Shown in pieces: positions 35,819-44,124 of a stretch of 64,000 nucleotides of DNA. Where the stretch lies: the NCBI RefSeq assembly GCF_015461805.1, contig NZ_JACVZE010000002.1, positions 558,001 through 622,000 on the forward strand, written 5' to 3'. The translations under genes were made by a program, and so were the position numbers. The DNA is from Pseudomonas pisciculturae. GTDB lineage: Bacteria; Pseudomonadota; Gammaproteobacteria; Pseudomonadales; Pseudomonadaceae. The notes below the pieces were generated by a model. It worked only from the letters and a program-made list of their open reading frames with translations, was not told where the DNA came from and did no database searches. Positions within the stretch are counted from its first letter, which is position 1. Every line of letters begins with the position of its first letter.

Positions 35819-36697
35819 ATGCGCGCTTTACTCGTGCTGTTCAGTCTTCTGCTGCCGCTGTCGATGGCCCAGGCTGCCGACAAACTCCAAGTGGTCACCA
35901 GCTTCAGCATTCTCGATGACATCACCCACCAGATTGGTGGCGATCACATCCAGATCAGCAACATGGTCGGCCCCGACGCCGACGCCCACACCTACGAGCC
36001 AAGCCCGGACGACGCCAAGGCGCTGCTCAAGGCCCGCGTGATCATCAAGAACGGCCTGGGTTTCGAACCCTGGCTCGACCGCCTGGTGACCAGCACCGAA
36101 ACCAAGGCCACCGTGGTCACCGCCAGCAAGGGCGTGATCTCCCACACCATGGACGAAGACGGTGAAACCATCCCCGACCCGCACGCCTGGCATAACTTGG
36201 CCAACGCTGAAATCTATGTAAACAACATCACCAAGGCACTGATCACCGCCGACCCGGCCAACAAGGCTGATTACCAGCGCAATAGCCAAGCCTACCTGCA
36301 AGACATCTACCGCCTGCTGGCCGAAGCCAAAACCAAGTTTGCCGCGCTGCCGCCGGGCAACCGCCGCATCGTTACGTCCCACGACGCCTTCGGTTACCTG
36401 GGCCAGGCGTATGGCATCGAGTTCCTCGCGCCACAGGGCCTGTCCACCGAGCGTGAGCCGTCTGCCGCCGAAGTGGCGGCGTTGATTACCCAAATTCGCA
36501 AAGACAAGGTCAAGGCCGTGTTCATGGAAAACATCAAGGATTCACGCCTGCTCAAGCAGATCGCTGACGAAAGCGGCGCGCAAATCGGCGGCACGCTGTA
36601 CTCCGACGCCCTCGCTGCTAAAGGCCCGGCCAGCACCTTCATCGGGTTGTTCGAGTACAACCTCAACACGCTCTGCGCCGCGTTGGGCAAGCCATGA
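35819..36697 (+). CDS. Metal (zinc) ABC transporter substrate-binding protein (ZnuA/AztC-like)
   Basis: 292 residues. The signal peptide is MRALLVLFSLLLPLSMAQA, then a cluster A-I fold. Likely zinc ligands are the histidines in DADAHTYEPS, DPHAWHN and VTSHDAFGYL and an acidic residue near the end. There is no long His-rich loop between strands, unlike ZnuA and more like AztC-type proteins. GAGGTG lies 8 bp before the ATG. The stop overlaps the carbonic anhydrase start (ATGA). Confidence 0.92.
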   Translation: MRALLVLFSLLLPLSMAQAADKLQVVTSFSILDDITHQIGGDHIQISNMVGPDADAHTYEPSPDDAKALLKARVIIKNGLGFEPWLDRLVTSTETKATVVTASKGVISHTMDEDGETIPDPHAWHNLANAEIYVNNITKALITADPANKADYQRNSQAYLQDIYRLLAEAKTKFAALPPGNRRIVTSHDAFGYLGQAYGIEFLAPQGLSTEREPSAAEVAALITQIRKDKVKAVFMENIKDSRLLKQIADESGAQIGGTLYSDALAAKGPASTFIGLFEYNLNTLCAALGKP

Positions 36698-37254
36698 TCC
36701 GCAAGAACCCGTCCGGCGATCTGCCGGTGATTGCCGAATCGGCCTACGTCGACAAGACCGCGATCATCTGCGGCAAAGTCATCATCGGCGAGAATGTCTT
36801 CGTCGGCCCCTACGCCGTGATCCGCGCCGACGAGGTTGACGCCAGCGGCGCCATGGACCCGATCACCATCGGCGCCAACTCCAACATTCAGGACGGCGTG
36901 GTCATCCACTCCAAATCCGGCGCGGCGGTGACGATAGGCGAATTCACCTCGATCGCCCACCGCTCCATCGTCCACGGCCCCTGCACGGTCGGTGACCGCG
37001 TGTTCATCGGTTTCAACAGCGTGCTGTTCAACTGCGCCCTAGGCGATGGCTGCGTGGTGCGCCACAACTCGGTGGTCGATGGCCGCGACTTGCCGGATGC
37101 GTTCTACGTGCCCTCCACCACCCGCATCGGGCCCAGCACCGACCTGTCGCAATTCCCGCCGGTGAGCGTCAGCGCATCGGAATTTTCCGAAGACGTGGCG
37201 CGCACCAATGTCGACCTGGTGCGCGGCTACAAAGCCCTGCAAAACGAGTTCTGA
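36694..37254 (+). CDS. Gamma-carbonic anhydrase-like protein
   Basis: 186 residues, left-handed beta-helix of hexapeptide repeats (IIGENVFVGPYAVIRAD, IGANSNIQDGVVIHS, VGDRVFIGFNSVLFN). Histidines of the metal site are in the HS, AHRSIVHG and RHNSVVDG positions. Gamma-class anhydrases can use iron or cobalt, so this may stand in for a zinc beta-class enzyme under starvation. It overlaps the preceding binding-protein gene by 4 bp and precedes pyrC2 by 3 bp. Confidence 0.9.
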   Translation: MIRKNPSGDLPVIAESAYVDKTAIICGKVIIGENVFVGPYAVIRADEVDASGAMDPITIGANSNIQDGVVIHSKSGAAVTIGEFTSIAHRSIVHGPCTVGDRVFIGFNSVLFNCALGDGCVVRHNSVVDGRDLPDAFYVPSTTRIGPSTDLSQFPPVSVSASEFSEDVARTNVDLVRGYKALQNEF

Positions 37255-37257
37255 ACC

Positions 37258-38595
37258 ATGAGCCGCCTGCTGATCCGCAATGCCCGCCTGGTGAACGAAG
37301 GCCAAGAGTTCGACGCTGATGTGCTGGTATCCAACGGCCGCATCGAGAAGATCGCCAGCAGTATTGAGGGCTGCAACGCCCCCGTGGCCATCGACGCCAA
37401 AGGCCAATGGCTGCTGCCGGGCATGATCGACGACCAGGTGCATTTTCGCGAACCCGGCGCGCCCGACAAAGGCAGCTTCTACAGCGAGTCCCGCGCGGCG
37501 GTGGCCGGCGGCATCACCAGCTTCATGGACATGCCCAACACCAACCCGGCCACCCTGAACTTGGAAGCCCTGGCCGACAAAAAGCGCCGCGCCTCTCTAC
37601 ATTCGGTGGCCAACTACGGCTTTCACTTTGGAGTGAGCAACGACAACCTCGATACCGTTGCCGCCCTGGACCCGAGCCAAGTGGCCGGGGTCAAAGTGTT
37701 CATGGGCGCCTCCACCGGCAATATGCTGGTGGACGACCCGCGCATCCTGGAACGCCTGTTTGCTGAAGTGCCGACCATTCTGCTGGCCCACTGCGAACAC
37801 ACGCCGAGTATCCTGGCCAACGAGCAGCGCTTGCGCGAACGTTTTGGCGAGCACATCCCCGCTGTCGCTCACCCACTGATCCGCGATGCCGAGGCGTGTT
37901 ATCGCTCGTCGTCGTTTGCGGTGGAATTGGCCAAGCGTCACGGTACACGCCTGCATGTACTGCACCTGACCAGCGCACGAGAACTGGCGCTGTTCGAAGA
38001 CAAACCGCTGGCGCAAAAGCGCATCACCGCCGAAGTCTGCCTGCACCACTTATTGTTCGATGACCGCGACTATCACCGCCTGGGCCACCAGATCAAATGC
38101 AACCCGGCGATCAAGACCCGCGCCGACCGCGACGCGCTGCGCCAAGCCTTGCTCAGTGATCGTCTGGATGTGATTGGCAGTGACCATGCGCCGCACACTT
38201 GGGCGCAAAAACAGTTGGGGTATCGAGAGGCGCCGTCAGGTTTGCCCCTGGTGCAGCATGCGCTGCCGGCGTTATTGGAGTTGGTGGCGGATGGGCTTTT
38301 GCCCCTGGCGACGCTGGTGGCCAAAACCAGCCATCGCGTGGCGGACCTGTTTGCCATTCCCGATCGCGGCTATTTGCGCGAAGGCTATTGGGCCGACCTG
38401 GTGTTGATCCAGCCCGAGCCCGACGGCAAACCGGTGAGCAGCCAGCCGATCCTGGGGCGCTGTGGCTGGACACCTTTCGCCGAACGCAGCTTTCGTCACA
38501 GCGTCAGTACCACGTTGGTGTCCGGCCACCTGGCCTGGCACAACGGCCAAGTGGTCGACAGCTGCCAGGGTTTGCCGCTGCATTTCTTGCGTTAA
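37258..38595 (+). CDS. pyrC2: Dihydroorotase, zinc-starvation paralogue PyrC2
   Basis: 445 residues, amidohydrolase fold. Metal-site motifs: GMIDDQVHFREPG, the bridging lysine in GVKVFMGAST, HCEHTPS, HVLHLTSARE and the catalytic Asp in VIGSDHAPH. It cyclises carbamoyl aspartate to dihydroorotate in pyrimidine synthesis. The first HxH histidine is replaced by Gln (DDQVH), which may change metal needs. It is the last gene of the folE2 operon. Its stop overlaps the convergent DUF3617 gene by 4 bp. Confidence 0.93.
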   Translation: MSRLLIRNARLVNEGQEFDADVLVSNGRIEKIASSIEGCNAPVAIDAKGQWLLPGMIDDQVHFREPGAPDKGSFYSESRAAVAGGITSFMDMPNTNPATLNLEALADKKRRASLHSVANYGFHFGVSNDNLDTVAALDPSQVAGVKVFMGASTGNMLVDDPRILERLFAEVPTILLAHCEHTPSILANEQRLRERFGEHIPAVAHPLIRDAEACYRSSSFAVELAKRHGTRLHVLHLTSARELALFEDKPLAQKRITAEVCLHHLLFDDRDYHRLGHQIKCNPAIKTRADRDALRQALLSDRLDVIGSDHAPHTWAQKQLGYREAPSGLPLVQHALPALLELVADGLLPLATLVAKTSHRVADLFAIPDRGYLREGYWADLVLIQPEPDGKPVSSQPILGRCGWTPFAERSFRHSVSTTLVSGHLAWHNGQVVDSCQGLPLHFLR

Positions 38596-39113
38596 GCGCG
38601 GGGTTTGACCGTGCCGCAATCGTTGCCAAGCCATTGGGCGTGGCTGTCCAGGCTGCCCTTCTGCTGGATGCCGGTAGCATTGAACGTGCCGTTGACGGTG
38701 GTGGTGAATTCTTTCTGGCTCTGGAAAGTCGCCACACCCGTGCCTTGGGCTTTCGGGCAGCTGAAACGGAATTTCCACTGGTTACCGGTCTTGTCGGTCA
38801 CTTCCTGTTTACAGCCCGATTGCGGGTCGGTCAGGGGGATCGAATCGGAGGCCACCTGTGCCGGGGTCAAGCACACCTGCACGCCTTTACCGGCCATGGT
38901 GATGCCTTGTTTTTCCAGCATGGCGCGCTGTTCAGGGGTCATCTGTTGCTTGAGCTGGCCGAGAATCAGCGACAAATCCGGCAGGTCCTGGTTATCCACT
39001 TTCATGTTGCTGGTGGTCAATTCCCACAAGCCCGGCGCCAGCATCTGCGCCTGCGCCGCTACCGGCAGCGCCAAACCAGTGACCATGGCTAAACAGAGCA
39101 AACGAGCATTCAT
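38592..39113 (-). CDS. DUF3617 domain-containing periplasmic protein
   Basis: 173 residues. A signal peptide (MNARLLCLAMVTGLALPVAA, cleavage near AQA) is followed by the DUF3617 opening LAPGLWELTTSNMKVDNQ and cysteines in QVCLTPAQ, SGCKQEV, FSCPKA and NDCGTV that could form two disulfides. Family members are small secreted proteins of unknown function. It is convergent with pyrC2 and probably monocistronic. Confidence 0.88.
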   Translation of the reverse strand: MNARLLCLAMVTGLALPVAAQAQMLAPGLWELTTSNMKVDNQDLPDLSLILGQLKQQMTPEQRAMLEKQGITMAGKGVQVCLTPAQVASDSIPLTDPQSGCKQEVTDKTGNQWKFRFSCPKAQGTGVATFQSQKEFTTTVNGTFNATGIQQKGSLDSHAQWLGNDCGTVKPRA

Positions 39114-39243
39114 CGGGTAACTCCTGGGTAATGTTGGGCGTTAGACGCCGCAAAGCCGCCAGTGTTGCACGGCAAATAAAATAGCGACATTCATAGCCGT
39201 TCATGGTCTGTTAGGCATTGGATTGTCTGGAGTATCGCCGTCC

Positions 39244-40683
39244 ATGGATTTCTTTGGCCCGCACCTGCTCGCCTACTTCATTGCCACGCTGCATTTTTTC
39301 GGCACCCTCGCCGCGCTCCACGCGGTGCTGACCGTCAGGACCGCCCAAGGCTCCATCGCCTGGGCCTTGTCGCTGATGTTCATTCCCTACCTCACGCTGA
39401 TCCCCTACCTGATTTTTGGCCGCAGCACCTTCGACGCCTATATCCAGGCACGCCGCCAGGCCAACCAGGAAATGCACAGCGCCATCGCCGAGCTGAACTG
39501 GCGCCCCTGGGTCGAAGAGGCGTTGGCCGCACGAAACTCCAGCGCCTATGCCTCCTTGCGCGCCATGCCCAAGCTGGGGCGCATGCCGTGCCTGGCCAAC
39601 AACGAAGTGCGCTTGTTGATCAATGGCGACGCCACCTTCAGCGCGATTTTCGACGCCATTCGCAGCGCCAAGACCGCCGTGCTGTTCCAGTTTTTCATCA
39701 TTCATGACGACGAACTTGGCCGCCAACTGCACACCCTGTTGAAGAAGAAAGCCGCCGAAGGCGTCGCCATTTACGTGCTCTACGACCGCATCGGCAGCCA
39801 CGCCCTGCCCCATCGCTACGTGCAATCGCTGCGCGATGCCGGCGTACAGGTGAAGGCATTCGCCACCCGCAGCGGATGGCTCAATCGTTTCCAGGTCAAC
39901 TTTCGTAACCACCGCAAGATCGTGGTGGTGGACGGCATCACCGGGTTTGTCGGCGGGCATAACGTGGGCGATGAATACCTGGGCAAAAAGCCGCCACTGG
40001 CACCGTGGCGCGATACCCATATGCAGGTCACCGGCCCTGTGGTCGCGTGTTTGCAGGAGTCGTTTGCCGAGGACTGGTTCTGGGCGGCGCGTGAGTTGCC
40101 GCCGCTGATCCTCCCGGACGCCTACCCCGAAGATGGCGTGCTCTGCCAACTGCTCGCCAGCGGCCCGGCCGACCCTTACGAAACCTGTTCACTGTTCTTC
40201 GTCGAAGCTATCCATGCCGCAACCGAACGGGTGTGGATCACCAGCCCCTATTTCATACCCGACGAAGCCGTGTTCGCCGCGTTGCGCCTGGCGGTGTTGC
40301 GCGGCGTCGATGTGCGCTTGCTGCTGCCGTCGCGGCCCGATCACCGCATCGTCTACGCCGCTTCGAGCCTTTATGCGATTGAAGCCGTGCGCGCAGGCGT
40401 GCGGGTATTTCGATATACGCCGGGGTTCCTGCATCAGAAGGTGGTGTTGGTGGACAGCGAAATCAGCGCCATCGGCAGTGCGAACATGGACAACCGATCG
40501 TTCCGGCTGAATTTCGAAGTGATGTTGCTGACGGTGGATGAGGGTTTTGCCCGCGAAGTGGAGCAGATGTTGCTGGATGATTTCGCCTTGGCCCATGAGG
40601 TCAGCCAGGAAGAAAGCCGCGAGACCCCGCGTTTGCAGCAGTTGGGGATGCGGGTGGCGCGCTTGATCTCGCCGATTCTCTAA
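39244..40683 (+). CDS. cls: Cardiolipin synthase (ClsA-type, phospholipase D family)
   Basis: 479 residues. Two N-terminal membrane helices ([20 protein letters not shown] and a second hydrophobic segment [18 protein letters not shown]) precede two HKD phospholipase D motifs, [10 protein letters not shown] and [10 protein letters not shown], each followed by the GSxN-type element (GGHNVGDEY and GSANMDNRS). It makes cardiolipin from two phosphatidylglycerols at the inner membrane. The ATG at 39244 is preferred over a TTG at 39223. It is a single gene, followed by a REPIN. Confidence 0.93.
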   Translation: MDFFGPHLLAYFIATLHFFGTLAALHAVLTVRTAQGSIAWALSLMFIPYLTLIPYLIFGRSTFDAYIQARRQANQEMHSAIAELNWRPWVEEALAARNSSAYASLRAMPKLGRMPCLANNEVRLLINGDATFSAIFDAIRSAKTAVLFQFFIIHDDELGRQLHTLLKKKAAEGVAIYVLYDRIGSHALPHRYVQSLRDAGVQVKAFATRSGWLNRFQVNFRNHRKIVVVDGITGFVGGHNVGDEYLGKKPPLAPWRDTHMQVTGPVVACLQESFAEDWFWAARELPPLILPDAYPEDGVLCQLLASGPADPYETCSLFFVEAIHAATERVWITSPYFIPDEAVFAALRLAVLRGVDVRLLLPSRPDHRIVYAASSLYAIEAVRAGVRVFRYTPGFLHQKVVLVDSEISAIGSANMDNRSFRLNFEVMLLTVDEGFAREVEQMLLDDFALAHEVSQEESRETPRLQQLGMRVARLISPIL

Positions 40684-40698
40684 CAGGCGACGCGGTGA

Positions 40699-40795
40699 AA
40701 AATGTGGGAGGGGGCTTGCTCCCGATAGCAGTGGTTCAGTTGATATATGTGTGACTGACACACTGCAATCGGGAGCAAGCCCCCTCCCACATTTT
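40699..40795. repeat. REPIN, family A
   Basis: AAAATGTGGGAGGGGGCTTG and its inverted copy ending CTCCCACATTTT bound the element. It lies between the convergent cls and cfa-like genes. Confidence 0.9.
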
Positions 40796-40817
40796 GATCT
40801 TCAGTGTATTCAGAAGA

Positions 40818-42002
40818 TCAGCGGTAGATATCTTCCCGCGTCCATGGCAGTTCATGGCCGCCATCGGCATGGGGTTTCACCGCCAATATCTGATGCAAGT
40901 TGATCCACCCCCGCGCAAACGCATACGCACACCCGGCCAGGTACAACCGCCAGATACGCAATGCCTGCTCCGGCACCATCTTCGCGGCGGCTTCCAGGTT
41001 GTCTTCCAGGCGCTCGCTCCAGTGGTCCAGCGTGCGCGCGTAATGCAGGCGCAGGCTTTCGACGTCGACCACTTCCAGCCCAACTTCGCTGAGCTCAGCC
41101 GTCATCATCGCCAGGTGCGGCAGCTCGCCGTTGGGGAACACATAGCGCTCGATAAACTCTCCGGCGCCACGGCCCACGGGGCGGCCGTCGGTGTGCTTGG
41201 CGGTAATGCCATGGTTCATCACCAGGCCACCTTCACGCACCGCGCCGAACAAGGTTTGGCAGTAGGCGGCCAGGTTGGCGTGGCCGACGTGTTCAAACAT
41301 GCCCACGCTCACCACTTTGTCGAAACGCCCGTCTTGCGGCAGGTCGCGGTAGTCGAGTAGTTGCAGGTCAACCTGGTCTTCCAGGCCCTCGGCGTTCACC
41401 CGCTCCCGGGCCAGCGTCAACTGTTCTTTACTCAGGGTGATGCCAAACACTTTCACCCCGAATTCCCGCGCCGCAAAGCGCGCCAGCCCGCCCCAGCCAC
41501 AGCCGACATCGAGCAAATACTCGCCCGGCTGCAACCGCAGCTTGCGGCACAGGTGGCGAAATTTGTCTTGTTGGGCTTGGTCGATGGATTCGCTGCCGGT
41601 TTCGAAATAACCGCAGGAGTACGCCATGTCCTGGTCCAGCCACAGCTGGTAGAACGCGTTAGACAGGTCGTAGTGGTAGGAGATGGCCGCCGCGTCAGTG
41701 GCCTTGTCGTGGGTCGAGCGCACCGGACGACTCCCCTCGTCGTCCTCAATCAGGGCGTGGCTCAACTCGTCGCACACCCGGATCACTTCGGTGATGGAGC
41801 CTTCCAGCTCCAGTTTGCCCTCGATAAAGGCTTCGCCTAGGGAATCGAGCGTGGGATGGGTCAGCTGTGTCACGACGGTGGGGTCCTTCACCACGATGGT
41901 CACACTGGGCTCAGGGCCCAAGTTGAATTCATGGCCATCCCAGAGTCGAAGACGCAGCGGTAGCTGAAGATTCTGTAAGGCCGGTGGAAGTTGCGCGAGC
42001 AT
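40818..42002 (-). CDS. cfa: Cyclopropane-fatty-acyl-phospholipid synthase family protein
   Basis: 394 residues. An N-terminal substrate-binding region (about 1-105) precedes a class I SAM methyltransferase domain with YHYDLSNAFYQLWLD, motif I LLDVGCGWGGLARFAA and MFEHVGHANL. These are diagnostic of Cfa. It methylenates unsaturated acyl chains of membrane phospholipids using SAM. Pseudomonas often has several Cfa paralogues, so this may be the secondary one. ATG 42002. Confidence 0.92.
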   Translation of the reverse strand: MLAQLPPALQNLQLPLRLRLWDGHEFNLGPEPSVTIVVKDPTVVTQLTHPTLDSLGEAFIEGKLELEGSITEVIRVCDELSHALIEDDEGSRPVRSTHDKATDAAAISYHYDLSNAFYQLWLDQDMAYSCGYFETGSESIDQAQQDKFRHLCRKLRLQPGEYLLDVGCGWGGLARFAAREFGVKVFGITLSKEQLTLARERVNAEGLEDQVDLQLLDYRDLPQDGRFDKVVSVGMFEHVGHANLAAYCQTLFGAVREGGLVMNHGITAKHTDGRPVGRGAGEFIERYVFPNGELPHLAMMTAELSEVGLEVVDVESLRLHYARTLDHWSERLEDNLEAAAKMVPEQALRIWRLYLAGCAYAFARGWINLHQILAVKPHADGGHELPWTREDIYR

Positions 42003-42091
42003 GAGTAGTCCCCCCTTGTTTCAGACGTCTGGAGTGAGGGTAGACCATCCCTATAAAAGTAGGCAGCTATCTATTGGTAGCACCCCGCCGA

Positions 42092-42877
42092 CTAAGTTCG
42101 ACGCTCGATCAGCCCCTCCTGCACCCACTGCTTCAGCCATGTAACGGCTTGCAGGGGCGCACCCTCTGCATAAGTGACTGCCAACTCAGCGCACAGTTCT
42201 GAGAAGCACCAGCCGCTGGTCACCATACCCGCCAACGCACAGGCTTCTGCCGGCTCCAGGCTGCGGTAATGGCACACGTTCTGAGAACGCCACACCAGGC
42301 AAACCTGCGCAAACTCAAGGGCCTGGCTACCGGGGAAGCCTGAGTCGTCCTTGCTGGCCCGCCAGATCGCCACGGTATTGAAGTGGCACAGCAACTGCTG
42401 CACCGATGGCGCCAGCGTGACGTGCAAATCCGGCCAGGCCTCTGGCGGCAACTGCGCCATGTCATTGAGGCTCAGCGCATGACCCTGCGGCGCGTCGAAG
42501 GCCAGCGTAAACGCCCACTCCAGCCGAGCCAGTTCGGCCAGTGGCGCGCTTTGCTCGGCGATCAAATGCTCTGTGATAAACCCGGGTAAGCGCTCACCGA
42601 GCCAACGCAGGCTGTAATGGCCCGACGGATAACGGCGCACGTAGGCTTCGGCCAGCAACGCGAACTCATCATCACCCAGCCAATAGCGCGTGGCGCTGAA
42701 GTCGTGTCGCAACACTTCCTGTAACCGCGCCAGGTAAGCGTTGTGATAAATCGCCAAGCCCGTTTCCACATCCAGCGTCGGGCCGCCCATCAAGGTGGCG
42801 GCGAAACCCGCGCTGGCAACTGGCGACTCCGTGAGTAGGTGATGTTCAAAGGCCAACTGCCAATCGGTCAGGCGCAT
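42092..42877 (-). CDS. bufC: BufC/HvfC-type partner of the MNIO maturase (DUF2063)
   Basis: 261 residues. The N-terminal DUF2063 domain (putative DNA-binding, about 1-100) has LAIYHNAYLARLQEVLRHDF and YLGDDEF-like WLGDDEFALLAEAYVRRYPS, both typical. The protein is the usual partner of DUF692/MNIO enzymes and probably presents the precursor peptide to them. Its start overlaps bufB by 10 bp. Name and role come from family knowledge of bufferin and Hvf operons. Confidence 0.88.
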   Translation of the reverse strand: MRLTDWQLAFEHHLLTESPVASAGFAATLMGGPTLDVETGLAIYHNAYLARLQEVLRHDFSATRYWLGDDEFALLAEAYVRRYPSGHYSLRWLGERLPGFITEHLIAEQSAPLAELARLEWAFTLAFDAPQGHALSLNDMAQLPPEAWPDLHVTLAPSVQQLLCHFNTVAIWRASKDDSGFPGSQALEFAQVCLVWRSQNVCHYRSLEPAEACALAGMVTSGWCFSELCAELAVTYAEGAPLQAVTWLKQWVQEGLIERRT

Positions 42878-43713
42878 AGCGGTCTCCTGGCCAACGCCTC
42901 AGCACCCAGTTCACGCGCCTTGCTCAATTCGGTGAGTAACTCTTCGAACGGTGGGAAGTGGTCATCACGCTCCAACAATGTCGAAACAGGCCCCAGGTGT
43001 TCCAACGTCTGCTGGTACAGCGCCCACACCGGATCGCACACCGGATGGTCATGGGTATCGACCACGTAGTCGCCATAATCCTTATGCCCGGCCAGGTGCA
43101 GTTGGCGGATGCTGTCGGGCGGCAGATTACGGATAAACGTCCAGGCGTCGAAGCCATGATTGCGCGAGCTGACATACACGTTGTTAACGTCCAGCAGCAG
43201 TTGGCACCCCGACAGGTGGGCCAACGCGGTGAGGAATTCCCACTCGGTAAACTCATCGGCCTTGGCGCGTACGTAACTGGAGACGTTTTCCAGCACCAGT
43301 GGGCGCTGCAACACGTCCTGCACTTGGCGCACGCGGGCGGCTACGTGGTAGAGGCTTTCTTCGGTGTAAGGCAGGGGCAGCAGGTCGTGCAGCTGGTGGG
43401 CGCTGCCGCGGCTCCAGCACAGGTGATCGGAGACCCACGCCGGCTGGATACGCTCGGCGAGCTGCTTGATCTGCGTGAGGTAGTCGATATCGAGGGCATG
43501 AGGCCCGCCGATGGAAAGGGACACACCGTGCATCACCAGGGGGTAACGCTCGGCTATTGCATCCAGGTAGTACAGGGCTTTGCCGCCCTGGACCAAATAA
43601 TTCTCGGAGATCACTTCAAACCAATCCACCGCAGGGGATTGCTCAAGGATCTGCTCATAGTATTCATTGCGTAAACCCAGGCCGTAACCGAGGTTGGGAA
43701 GGGACGTCGGCAT
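42868..43713 (-). CDS. bufB: MNIO-family (DUF692) bufferin maturase BufB
   Basis: 281 residues. The multinuclear iron oxidase fold (TIM barrel) is recognisable by LGYGLGLRNEYYEQIL, FEVISENYL, MHGVSLSIGG, VSDHLCW, LVLENVSSY, LLLDVNNVYVSS, HLAGH, and DTHDHPVCDPVW. Iron ligands are the His, Glu, Asp and Asn in these motifs. Such enzymes convert cysteines of the precursor into thiooxazole-type groups that bind copper. AGGAG precedes ATG 43713; the frame to 43845 is rejected because it runs into bufA. It lies 59 bp after bufA. Confidence 0.9.
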   Translation of the reverse strand: MPTSLPNLGYGLGLRNEYYEQILEQSPAVDWFEVISENYLVQGGKALYYLDAIAERYPLVMHGVSLSIGGPHALDIDYLTQIKQLAERIQPAWVSDHLCWSRGSAHQLHDLLPLPYTEESLYHVAARVRQVQDVLQRPLVLENVSSYVRAKADEFTEWEFLTALAHLSGCQLLLDVNNVYVSSRNHGFDAWTFIRNLPPDSIRQLHLAGHKDYGDYVVDTHDHPVCDPVWALYQQTLEHLGPVSTLLERDDHFPPFEELLTELSKARELGAEALARRPLCA

Positions 43714-43772
43714 CAGACACTCCTGGGGAAAGTGTCCGCAGCGGCGTAGGCAGCCGCTGCGGGTGCACGGGG

Positions 43773-44024
43773 TTACTCGCCGACTTTGCCGCCAGCCGCA
43801 TCGCACGCGGCCTTGGTCATGGCCTTGAAGCCGTGCCCCTTGCACGCAGCCTGGCCCTTACAGGCGTTTTCGGCGGTCTTGCAGTCATTCATGCCTTTGC
43901 AGGAAGTGACGCCGTAGCAATGAACAGTAGCGTCGGCAGCCTGTACCTGGGTGGCAACACCGGCAAACATTGTGGCAGCAGCGATAGCCAGGGCTGCACC
44001 GGAAACGGCGTTTTTGATGTTCAT
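43773..44024 (-). CDS. bufA2: BufA2-type bufferin precursor (periplasmic metallophore RiPP)
   Basis: 83 residues. The signal peptide covers about residues 1-29 (ends QVQA). The mature peptide has six cysteines at 36, 42, 48, 55, 61 and 74, in [20 protein letters not shown] and AAC, with repeated CKG. This is the BufA2-like pattern; BufA1 has fewer. GAGGAC lies 9 bp before the ATG at 44024, and a longer frame to 44228 overlaps the ATPase gene and is rejected. After export and modification it would bind copper or a similar soft metal in the periplasm. Confidence 0.88.
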   Translation of the reverse strand: MNIKNAVSGAALAIAAATMFAGVATQVQAADATVHCYGVTSCKGMNDCKTAENACKGQAACKGHGFKAMTKAACDAAGGKVGE

Positions 44025-44051
44025 TATTGTAGTCCTCAGAGATCGGTAGGG

Positions 44052-44085
44052 GTGTCGGTCCGAGCGGATTGCTCGGTCTCGACAC
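44052..44085. promoter_or_regulatory. Extended hairpin in the 5' leader of the bufferin operon
   Basis: GTGTCG (44052-44057) pairs with CGACAC (44080-44085), and CCGAGC (44060-44065) with GCTCGG (44071-44076), giving a 12-bp interrupted stem. It lies 28 bp upstream of the bufA start. No T-run follows on the minus strand, so it is not a clear terminator; a leader control element or mRNA stabiliser is possible. Confidence 0.4.
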
Positions 44086-44087
44086 AC

Positions 44088-44119
44088 CACTAGAGAGAGG
44101 CCCCCCATCGGCGTTACAA
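44088..44119 (-). promoter_or_regulatory. Possible ECF-type promoter of the bufferin operon
   Basis: On the minus strand, TGTAACG (complement near 44112-44118) lies upstream of TCTCTAG (complement of 44092-44098) with about 15 bp between. GTAAC-type -35 elements are used by ECF sigma factors, which often control bufferin operons. The evidence is weak. Confidence 0.25.
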
Positions 44120-44124
44120 CGGTT

